The notes under the pieces are model-generated. The model did no database searches, was not told where the DNA came from, and saw nothing but the letters and a program-made list of their open reading frames with translations. The position numbers and the translations under genes were made by a program. DNA of 64,000 nucleotides from Bin127 sp965203505 (GTDB lineage Bacteria; Chloroflexota; Dehalococcoidia; Lucifugimonadales; Lucifugimonadaceae). Each line of letters starts with the position of its first letter. Position 1 is the first letter of the stretch. The stretch lies in the NCBI GenBank assembly GCA_965203505.1, contig OZ241880.1, positions 186,001 through 250,000 of the forward strand, given 5' to 3'. Shown here in pieces: positions 56,944-64,000 of this stretch.

Positions 56944-59649
56944 TCAACGCAAATGGCGATGATAATAGGGCGAATTCTTGCGTATATCGTCCGGGACCTC
57001 AAAACCGCCCTCACCGTATTTGACGTTCCATGCCTCGACCTCGTAAGGTGGCCGGACGTTCTCATGAAAATACCACTTGAGACGGTAGGACTGCACTCGG
57101 TAGGTTTCCGGATCGAAGACGATCTCCGCGTCATAGCTGCCCGCAGGGTATTCCCCGGCCTCTCGGACCAAAGACATCGATCCTCCCTTCAGGCGTCTCA
57201 GTTCGAATTTGCCGGGATATTGTTTCGTGTCGGTCAGAAACTCTATCGGTGACACGAGCGACGGTCCAAACTTGATGTCACGTCGGTACACGCTCGTGAT
57301 TCCCGCTGGAGCAGGCTCGATGGCCCACCTTGAGCCGTCGAAAACCCACGTCTCTTCGTCCGAAAATCCGAGTATTATGGCTTCGAGGTTGGGCGCCGAA
57401 ACCTTGACCAGCCGATGTTGAAACGGATGAATCATCGAAAACTGTGCCTGGACACTCGGCCCAGATTCGCGCTTATTCCCTTGAATCTCCGCGCCTCTCA
57501 TCTCCAACGCGACACTGCCTGCGTCCACCAGTTCGCGCCACAACCGGTAACCGACGAATTCGATATCTGGTAATGAGGGTACATAGTCGAGTGTCTCATC
57601 GGCGAACACCACGAACTCTCGAATGTCAGACCTCAACATCCCCGGCGTGACTTGCGGCAGATACAGCAGTGGTAGCGCTTTGACATCGACTGCGGACGTG
57701 TAAAACGGCGGTTCGCCGCGATGCCAATCTCTGTAGAAGCTGCCGTGTTCATGCGGCACTAAGACCATCGTCGCAGCAAGGCCGACATCGTATCGGACGA
57801 ACTTCTCGAACACGTCTTTTTCGAGCGGCTTGCCGCCGAAGACGGGTGCTACTGAAACGTACCCTTTTTCGACTGCGAAAGCCTCCGACTCGGAGAACGC
57901 GTGTCGAACACACGAATAATGCACGTTACAGTTGGATCCGAAGAGCTCTCGGGTCCGTTGATTACTCGGATGCGCCAAATACGCTTCGACGTCAGCTTCG
58001 TCATGGCTATCCACGATCTCGTATTCAATACCTGTGATCAATTCGACATGGTTTAGCGCTTCGTCGAATACCGCGACGTAATGTGGGTCACCGTCTCGGT
58101 AGACGTTCACCATCGCTTGATCCCACTTGCGTACTCGTTGTCCCTCCAAGCCGGCACATGGCCTCACACGTCCGCGACCAGGGTCGACGAAGCAATTCCA
58201 AACCTCACGCGACGCGCCTACGAAACGGTCCGGTACTTCGACATTGAACGAACCGCTAGCCCTCCCCGCATCGACGTACACCGCGTTTACGCCCTGTCCC
58301 AAACGCAAATCCGGGAATTTCATCTTCACCGCGACTCGTCCGACATCTAATTCGATGGGCGTCTCCAGATTCGCACAGTTGCGATCATTGGCTACGGTCT
58401 CAAAGCACAGGCCTTGCACCGTTTGAACGCTTGGCCCGGCGAAACCTATCTGCCGAACCTGCAACTCAAGGTTGACACGTGCTTCTCCGTTCATGAAATA
58501 CCCGATAACCTCTACATCCGAATCCCAAACGACCTTGTACTCCGGTTGAGGTTCGATGTCGATGGTTATCTCAGCAACTTCTGCACTACGGTCTGCGCCC
58601 AGCCAAGGTTGTTGGAACCCCGAGAACGTAGCCGACAGACGCGTCACGCCTGGTCTGAACCCCGTTGCAAATGCTCCCCAACGGATAACGGAATTCGACA
58701 TTTCTGCCGACCAGGTACGCTCGATCAACCCGCCAAATCCGCACGCAAGTTCGACGCAATGCAACGTCGATGATACGGAACTTATCGGCCAAGCGTCGGC
58801 GCGCTCAATTTCAAACTCGATCTGGACAGTAGCAGTGCCATCCTCGTTGTACCCGACGATGTCGTAACCGACGAACCTAACATTGGGAGGTTTCGCAACC
58901 GGTATCGAAACATGCAGGAATTCGAACGATTGCGCCTCGAAGCTTGCGGACGGAGCTGGATCAATACTCTCAAACCTCACCTTCAACTGCCTCTCGCCTG
59001 GGACAACGCCTCCCAACTCGATGTAAACGCCGTGTGGCGTCCCAACAGGATCATCATTCCACCCCGGACGGATGACTATCTCGGAAAAACAGTTCGGCTC
59101 TTCTACGCATTCCGCCGACGCTCGGAAGTGCGTGACTGGCCACTCTTCCGCCCGGCGCGCCAGATACGCGATAGTCAAGTCGACTGTGCCATCGTCGTTG
59201 AACTCCTTGATCTCAGTCTCCACATGCTCCAAGTCGATTAGCTTCGGTCTCGACAAAGACAGTGGATAGTTGGCGAATCGATGTTCTATGCGCCCCAAAC
59301 TCGCGCTGCTCAAGCTCGCGCTAATCGATAGGTCGTAATCGCCCGGCGAAAGCAACATCGAAAATCCGCCCGTAATCCCCGAAGCAGGTGTGCCCGTCAC
59401 ATGTAGATATCCACGATGGCATGACCGGACCCCACCACAACCGACATTGACCGTCGCGACGCCATTCGCGCGTGCGAATTCGTTTGGCAGCATCAATGTC
59501 AGCCACACTGTAACGGCGCCGTCGTCGCTCCGCGATTTGATCTCGTGCGCCACGGCGATGGGTTGCGCCACTCCAAGGTTTCCGATCAAAAAAATCGATA
59601 CGAAAGATACCGAAACCGCCAAAAACGTTCCAATTAATCTACGGGCCAT
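56944..59649 (-). CDS. Large secreted protein with tandem Ig-like repeats
   Basis: About 901 residues with a signal peptide (RRLIGTFLAVSVSFVSIF ... VAQP). The first half shows four repeats of about 110 residues, each opening with a 'GY-x-DDGTV-x-V-x-L' strand and containing a Cys pair (for example SAECVEEPNC, TLHCVELAC, GLCFETVANDRNC); they look like disulfide-bonded Ig or cadherin-like domains. The middle (PHYVAVFDEALNHVELITGIEYEIV) resembles DUF2927-like Chloroflexota proteins, and the C-terminal 200 residues form a beta-rich domain ending EVPDDIRKN. The function is unknown. The ATG at 59649 is preferred over 59670. Confidence 0.7.
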   Translation of the reverse strand: MARRLIGTFLAVSVSFVSIFLIGNLGVAQPIAVAHEIKSRSDDGAVTVWLTLMLPNEFARANGVATVNVGCGGVRSCHRGYLHVTGTPASGITGGFSMLLSPGDYDLSISASLSSASLGRIEHRFANYPLSLSRPKLIDLEHVETEIKEFNDDGTVDLTIAYLARRAEEWPVTHFRASAECVEEPNCFSEIVIRPGWNDDPVGTPHGVYIELGGVVPGERQLKVRFESIDPAPSASFEAQSFEFLHVSIPVAKPPNVRFVGYDIVGYNEDGTATVQIEFEIERADAWPISSVSSTLHCVELACGFGGLIERTWSAEMSNSVIRWGAFATGFRPGVTRLSATFSGFQQPWLGADRSAEVAEITIDIEPQPEYKVVWDSDVEVIGYFMNGEARVNLELQVRQIGFAGPSVQTVQGLCFETVANDRNCANLETPIELDVGRVAVKMKFPDLRLGQGVNAVYVDAGRASGSFNVEVPDRFVGASREVWNCFVDPGRGRVRPCAGLEGQRVRKWDQAMVNVYRDGDPHYVAVFDEALNHVELITGIEYEIVDSHDEADVEAYLAHPSNQRTRELFGSNCNVHYSCVRHAFSESEAFAVEKGYVSVAPVFGGKPLEKDVFEKFVRYDVGLAATMVLVPHEHGSFYRDWHRGEPPFYTSAVDVKALPLLYLPQVTPGMLRSDIREFVVFADETLDYVPSLPDIEFVGYRLWRELVDAGSVALEMRGAEIQGNKRESGPSVQAQFSMIHPFQHRLVKVSAPNLEAIILGFSDEETWVFDGSRWAIEPAPAGITSVYRRDIKFGPSLVSPIEFLTDTKQYPGKFELRRLKGGSMSLVREAGEYPAGSYDAEIVFDPETYRVQSYRLKWYFHENVRPPYEVEAWNVKYGEGGFEVPDDIRKNSPYYHRHLR

Positions 59650-59812
59650 TCGGTAATCTTCAAATCGCACGGATCGACAATGAAACTGAGCTCAAGCGAG
59701 GTTCGAGCCGGATGATCGGCATCCTCACCTTAGGTAAATATTCTTGTCAGCGACCCACTCGATGCTCATAGAATCAGACGACCGACCACAATCGCGATCG
59801 GCACGCGGCTTG

Positions 59813-59854
59813 GGGATGTATTATACGCTTATCGGGATGTATTATACGCTTATC
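59813..59854 (+). repeat. Perfect 21-bp tandem duplication upstream of the collagen-like gene
   Basis: A 21-base unit beginning GGGATGTATTATACGCT occurs twice head to tail (59813-59833 and 59834-59854), the second copy about 60 bases before the collagen-like gene start. TATTATAC resembles a -10 box, so the duplication doubles a possible promoter or regulator site. Confidence 0.8.
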
Positions 59855-59915
59855 GTACACCACTCATGGAGATTCGCCGTGATCGGTTCGCAACAGGAAC
59901 AACAAGACTCAAGAT

Positions 59916-60785
59916 ATGGACAGCCGCTTCCGAATGCTTCGTCGCCGCGCCGCGCTATCTTTTTTAACCGCAACTTCTCTTCTACTTTGGGTGCTCGCCT
60001 GCACCGGCACGCAAGGCGATCAGGGTGGTGAAGGTCCTCAAGGGCCAACCGGTGCCACAGGTGAAGCTGGTCAAACAGGCCCTGCGGGCCCCGCTGGGCC
60101 CGTCGGCCCGAAAGGCGATGCCGGTCCAGCAGGCCCCCAAGGTCCCGCAGGTCCTAGAGGCGGCACTGGCGAAACTGGACCCCAAGGGCCTTCAGGTCCG
60201 AAAGGTGATACGGGCCCGACGGGTCCACAAGGACCAGCCGGACCCAAAGGAGAAAAAGGATCCACTGGCGCACAAGGCGCACAGGGACTGATAGGCGACA
60301 CCGGACAGACCGGTCCTACCGGCCCTCCCGGACCCGCAGGACAACGAGGCGAGAAAGGCTATACCGGACCCCAAGGGCCCGCTGGCCCCTCAGGTCTCCA
60401 AGGCGAAAGAGGGGTTGCCGGCCTGCAAGGTCCCGTCGGGTCTGCCGCACCGCCCAATCCTGCGACATTCAGCGTCTTGGAAGGCCATCGCGCAGAGATC
60501 GAGCTCGAAACGCAGACTCCAACCGGCGTCAGAGTCGAATTCGTAGGAGCTACTGTTGGATTCTTGGGTGCGGGATTCTTTCCCGGCGAACAGATCTCAT
60601 TCGTCATTGTCGGGTCGTCAGACACTGTTCTCGAAAATCACGCACAAGCAAACCAGAGTGGAGCGTTTATCGTTTGGATTACGATCCCTGAATCCGAATA
60701 CGCACCCGGCACACCAATATCCGTCCTCGCATACGGCGATCTGGGCACCGCCGTCGCAGCCGGATATATCATCCCTGAGCGATAG
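59916..60785 (+). CDS. Collagen-like lipoprotein
   Basis: A 289-residue lipoprotein with a signal ending LLLWVLAC (Cys29), directly followed by 48 uninterrupted Gly-X-Y triplets (residues 31-174) rich in GPx, GxK and GDx, then a C-terminal domain of about 110 residues starting FSVLEGHRAEIELETQTPTG. The domain has no obvious family but is beta-rich, and may be a trimerisation head. Bacterial collagen-like proteins form rod-like surface triple helices. Without prolyl hydroxylase the helix relies on Pro and charged pairs, as seen here. A 21-bp duplication lies upstream. Confidence 0.92.
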   Translation: MDSRFRMLRRRAALSFLTATSLLLWVLACTGTQGDQGGEGPQGPTGATGEAGQTGPAGPAGPVGPKGDAGPAGPQGPAGPRGGTGETGPQGPSGPKGDTGPTGPQGPAGPKGEKGSTGAQGAQGLIGDTGQTGPTGPPGPAGQRGEKGYTGPQGPAGPSGLQGERGVAGLQGPVGSAAPPNPATFSVLEGHRAEIELETQTPTGVRVEFVGATVGFLGAGFFPGEQISFVIVGSSDTVLENHAQANQSGAFIVWITIPESEYAPGTPISVLAYGDLGTAVAAGYIIPER

Positions 60786-60972
60786 GCCCCGCATGCAGGT
60801 GCGATGCTCCATCTTCATCGAACCGCCCGAACGCTGTTCGTCACTGGGTCAACAACGAATATGCACGGCGAACGCGCCTCCGTCCCGATAGTAGAATCAA
60901 ACTCAGCACCCCCCCCCACTCCCGTTCGCGCCCCAACTCGGCGCGTCCTTAACCCCCACTCAATCCCAACCA

Positions 60973-61587
60973 GTGGAACTCCACCACAAACAAGAACTCG
61001 ACGACTCCGATTCGAGACACGGCAAACTCACCCGCATCGGCGCAATAGACTACGGCGACGGCGACGGATGGTCGGCACGGCTCCGACGGCAGCTACGAAA
61101 CCCGTCCCTAATCACCTTCTTTATCCTGGCAATAATCGCAATATCGATCCCCGTCGGCATCGCCTTTCCCGGCTTCTACTCCGGCGCAAAAGAAGGAATC
61201 GTCCGCATCCGACAAGACCCCGTCGTCCACTTCCTCGAAGTCGCCACCCCCAGCTTCGTCTACCCATACCTCCAGCAAAACATACAGCAGATGAAAAACG
61301 CCCAGAGCCAATACGAGTGGCGACGCGTCTCATTCAAGCTCGGACCCTGCTTCGAACCCAACCTCAGACAATTCCCCGACGGCAAATACACCCAAGGCAT
61401 CGCATCCGCCTGCCAAGACCTCCATCAAATCCAACTCGACTTCGCCGAAGACTGCAACTCACCCACCACCTGCAACATTCCACCAGCCGCCATCGCCCGA
61501 CTAGACGCCATCAGCCAACGCCTACAAGAAACCTTCTCCGACGCCTACACCACCCGCCACTTCGAAACCATCGGCGCCGGCGAATAG
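60973..61587 (+). CDS. Single-pass membrane protein of unknown function
   Basis: A 204-residue protein starting with GTG (60973). There is a basic region before a TM at about 45-68 (LITFFILAIIAISIPVGIAFPGFY). A larger extracytoplasmic part contains four Cys: GPCFEPN, SACQDLH, EDCNSPTTCN. No family is recognised. A 187-base gap with a run of eight C separates it from the collagen-like gene. It is probably exposed on the cell surface. Confidence 0.55.
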   Translation: MELHHKQELDDSDSRHGKLTRIGAIDYGDGDGWSARLRRQLRNPSLITFFILAIIAISIPVGIAFPGFYSGAKEGIVRIRQDPVVHFLEVATPSFVYPYLQQNIQQMKNAQSQYEWRRVSFKLGPCFEPNLRQFPDGKYTQGIASACQDLHQIQLDFAEDCNSPTTCNIPPAAIARLDAISQRLQETFSDAYTTRHFETIGAGE

Positions 61588-61859
61588 CGGGTTCGCATCC
61601 ACCGACCTCATCGTCACCTTAAACCCGCACCCGCGTAACCGGCAGCGGTGCCCCTGGTGGTCGCCCTATCCTCCAAACCACCCTGACGTACAGCGTAGGG
61701 GCGAAACCTTGTGGTCGCCCAACCAACCAACCAACCACGCCCCGCAATCCTCGAGCAGGCAATTTGACCGCGCCCAAACGTCCTCCAAAAACCACCCACT
61801 CATATAATCGCAACCAAACCAAGATTCCCTTCTCAACCTGATTCGCAGGCGATGCAGTT
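61588..61859. other. Intergenic region before polA with G/C-rich inverted repeats
   Basis: No gene seen. It contains GTAGGGGCGA followed after about ten bases by TCGCCC (61698-61722), an inverted repeat of a kind common between genes in many bacteria. A second partial copy with GGTGGTCGCCC lies near 61655. A short direct repeat of CCAA occurs at 61721-61735. Confidence 0.5.
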
Positions 61860-64000
61860 ATGACCACGCAGACCGAAACCCAAGACCGCGAACCTCTCAT
61901 CCTGGTCGTCGATGGCCACTCGATGGTCTTCCGTGCATGGTTCGCGCTCTCTCGGGGCGGCGGGTTGACCAACAGCGAAGGACAGCAGACGCACGGCGCA
62001 TACGGCTTCCTGCGAAACCTCATCGCCACCATCCGCGAATACAGCCCAACCCACATCGCCGTAACATTCGACACCCGCGCTCCCACTTTCCGCGACGAAC
62101 TCTTCGACGAATACAAAGCTCAACGACCGCCGATCGATCCTGAACTCCATGCGCAGATCCCGATGGTCGAAAGCGTGTTGGCCGCCATGAAGGTGCCCGT
62201 CTTCGCAATCGACGGCTTCGAGGCCGACGACGTGGTAGGGACCATCGTCCGCAAAGCCGAATCCGACAGCATCCGGTCGCTCATTCTCACTGGAGATGCC
62301 GACCAGCTCCAACTCGTCAACGACGAGACCAACCTCCTGATGTACTCCGGTTTCGGCGACACCAAGGTATATGACATCCAAGCCGTCCGTGACCGCTATA
62401 ACGGGCTTGGACCCGAGTTCGTCGCCGAGATCAAAGCACTTGAAGGCGACCCTTCCGACAACATACCCGGCATCGCCAAGATCGGACCTAAAGCGGCGCG
62501 CACCGTATTGAATCGCTTCGGCCACTTCGACGTCCTGTACGAAAACTTGGACGCCGTCGGTGAAATCCCATCCAAGGAGTTGCGCGGCTCCAAAGGCATC
62601 ATGAACCGGCTGCGCGACGGTAAGAAGATCGCGTACGACGGACTCAAACTCACGACCATCGTCACCGACGTGCCCATCGATATCGATTTCAGCGAATGCC
62701 GCATCGGCGGCTACGATCGCGCCGACGTTGTGGCCGCTCTCACTACCCTCGGTTTTGGCGAAACCATCGTGCGCAGCATTCCTTCCGCTGAAGATGCCGA
62801 ACGTGGTGTCTTCCCCCTGCCGATCACCGGACGACAACAGGGCGACCTGTTCGCCGGCTCTCAACCCGCGACGACCCAAGTCAAAGTCAAGGCCGGCGAA
62901 CCGCTTGGAAACTACAAAGTCGTTTCCACCGTCACCGAACTACGCAGCTTGGTCGCGAAATTAGGCTCCGACGAGGGATTTGCATACGACACCGAGACCA
63001 ACGGCACGGACGCGATGCAAGACGAGATGGTCGGCATGTCGTTCTCGAACGCCGAAGGAGAGGGTTGGTATGTGCCGGTGAGCCATCGGGCTGGAGAGCA
63101 GATCGACCGTGTCCACGCCTTGGAGTTGATCGCGCCGCTATTCGCCGACGCCAAGGTTCCCAAAGCCGCACATAACGCTAACTTCGACATGATGGTGCTG
63201 CGACAAGCGGGCGTCGAAGTCAACAACGCCGCGTTTGACACCATGATCGCCGCTTCACTCTGCGGCCACAATCGAATTGGACTCAAGGATCTCGCACTCG
63301 AACTCTACAGCTCCGAGATGACGCCCATCACCGACCTCATAGGCACGGGACGCAAACAGATCACCATGTCCGAAGTTGACATCGAAGCGGCCGGACCGTA
63401 CGCATCTGCCGATGCCGACTTCACGTACCGCCTCTGGCGACATTTCGAACCCGAGCTCGATGGACACAACGCACGCGGTGTATTCGAAGGCATTGAGATG
63501 CCGTTGCTGCCCGTCATCGTCGACATGCAACGCACCGGAATGGTCGTCGAAACTGACGTCCTGACACGCTTCTCCGCCGCGTTGGGCGAGGAGATCGCGC
63601 AGATCAAACAAGCGACCAACGCGCTGATTGGCGGACGTCAGTTCAACATCGCCTCAAACAAGCAACTCGGAGAAATACTCATCGATGAGTGGGGCGCGCC
63701 ACCGACACGCAGGCTCAAAACCGGCTGGTCGATGAATGCCGACGCGCTCGACCGGATGAGAAACCGAAGCGGGCTCGACGATCGCATCTATGAGCTAATC
63801 GACGCCGTGCTGCGATTCCGCGAACTCTCCAAACTCAAATCGACCTACGCCGACGCTTTGCCCAAGATGGTCAACCCCGCAACCGGACGCGTTCACACCA
63901 CCTTCAACCAAGCCGGGTCCGCGACAGGTCGACTCGCCAGCAACGATCCTAACGTTCAGAACATACCTGTCCGCACACCACTCGGCCGTGAAATCCGGAA
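61860..64000 (+). CDS. polA: DNA polymerase I (partial, 3' end outside window)
   Basis: The first 713 codons of PolA. The 5' nuclease domain starts LILVVDGHSMVFRAWFA (Asp18) with GFEADDVVGT and the helix-hairpin-helix GIAKIGPKAA. The 3'-5' exonuclease domain has motif DTET with Asp377 and Glu379 intact, so proofreading may be active (it is lost in many PolA, for example Taq). The polymerase domain begins with MQRTGMVVETD and reaches the TTFNQAGSATGRLASNDPNVQNIPVRT block at the window end. It continues past 64000. Confidence 0.97.
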   Translation, partial: MTTQTETQDREPLILVVDGHSMVFRAWFALSRGGGLTNSEGQQTHGAYGFLRNLIATIREYSPTHIAVTFDTRAPTFRDELFDEYKAQRPPIDPELHAQIPMVESVLAAMKVPVFAIDGFEADDVVGTIVRKAESDSIRSLILTGDADQLQLVNDETNLLMYSGFGDTKVYDIQAVRDRYNGLGPEFVAEIKALEGDPSDNIPGIAKIGPKAARTVLNRFGHFDVLYENLDAVGEIPSKELRGSKGIMNRLRDGKKIAYDGLKLTTIVTDVPIDIDFSECRIGGYDRADVVAALTTLGFGETIVRSIPSAEDAERGVFPLPITGRQQGDLFAGSQPATTQVKVKAGEPLGNYKVVSTVTELRSLVAKLGSDEGFAYDTETNGTDAMQDEMVGMSFSNAEGEGWYVPVSHRAGEQIDRVHALELIAPLFADAKVPKAAHNANFDMMVLRQAGVEVNNAAFDTMIAASLCGHNRIGLKDLALELYSSEMTPITDLIGTGRKQITMSEVDIEAAGPYASADADFTYRLWRHFEPELDGHNARGVFEGIEMPLLPVIVDMQRTGMVVETDVLTRFSAALGEEIAQIKQATNALIGGRQFNIASNKQLGEILIDEWGAPPTRRLKTGWSMNADALDRMRNRSGLDDRIYELIDAVLRFRELSKLKSTYADALPKMVNPATGRVHTTFNQAGSATGRLASNDPNVQNIPVRTPLGREIR

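Noticed and set aside
60804..61622. 272-residue Arg/Pro/His-rich open frame
   Set aside because: Composition is that of an out-of-frame reading of C-rich DNA. It covers the membrane-protein gene in another frame and has no recognisable domain.

Overview
The window is a gene-dense, high-GC bacterial chromosome segment with no rRNA, insertion sequence, prophage or CRISPR array. Several traits suggest an uncultivated marine-type Chloroflexota (SAR202/Dehalococcoidia-like): lipoproteins with long Thr/Pro/Ala linkers after the lipobox, an enolase-superfamily enzyme, CaiB-type CoA transferase, NIPSNAP protein, an isolated CoA-transferase subunit, collagen-like lipoprotein and MacAB-like exporters. 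This placement is inference; no rRNA or other decisive marker is present. By eye the + strand changes from G-rich (left third) to C-rich (right half) whichever strand carries the genes, so a replication-type skew switch probably lies near 22-31 kb.

Layout. 0-8.8 kb: the end of a HigB/HigA-type module, a sugar-epimerase-like SDR, an alpha/beta hydrolase, a BrnT/BrnA-type module, a two-gene ABC exporter, an ATP pyrophosphatase, a MOSC protein, an HpcH/HpaI aldolase, a lone CoA-transferase A subunit and a methyltransferase. 8.9-16.4 kb: a zinc locus. It holds a substrate-binding lipoprotein with an AztD-like metallochaperone beta-propeller inserted between its two lobes, its ATPase, two tandem permeases, a 71-residue His/Cys repeat peptide ending in a strong terminator, and a Fur/Zur regulator. 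16.4-22.7 kb: E1 alpha and beta of a 2-oxoacid dehydrogenase, a PIN-domain pair and an obg-nadD-pyrE operon.

23-39 kb: gyrB, DUF6295, dienelactone hydrolase, CoA transferase, a large SF1 helicase-nuclease followed by a nucleoside-deoxyribosyltransferase-like protein (candidate defence pair), enolase-superfamily protein plus NUDIX, folE, NIPSNAP, an SDR lacking its catalytic residues, a kinase-like protein, and a nucleotidyltransferase next to a glycerol-1-phosphate-dehydrogenase-like enzyme. 39-46 kb: a MacAB-like exporter whose adaptor has an enormous repetitive helical hairpin. 46-50.6 kb: fpg, tRNA-Ser(UGA), an SDR, queD-queC, a methyltransferase and a histidine phosphatase. 50.6-64 kb: a DUF4143 ATPase preceded by six alternating 23-bp repeats, a DNA methyltransferase, a probable selenoprotein thioredoxin (in-frame TGA at the first Cys of CxxC), a DapA-fold protein, sucC-sucD, two large secreted proteins, a membrane protein and the start of polA.

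The strongest unusual items are the AztC-AztD insertion fusion with its His/Cys repeat peptide, the UxxC selenoprotein, the helicase-nuclease pair and the 23-bp repeat array. Palindromic REP-like elements recur between genes and in places enter coding ends, which affects start and stop calls.
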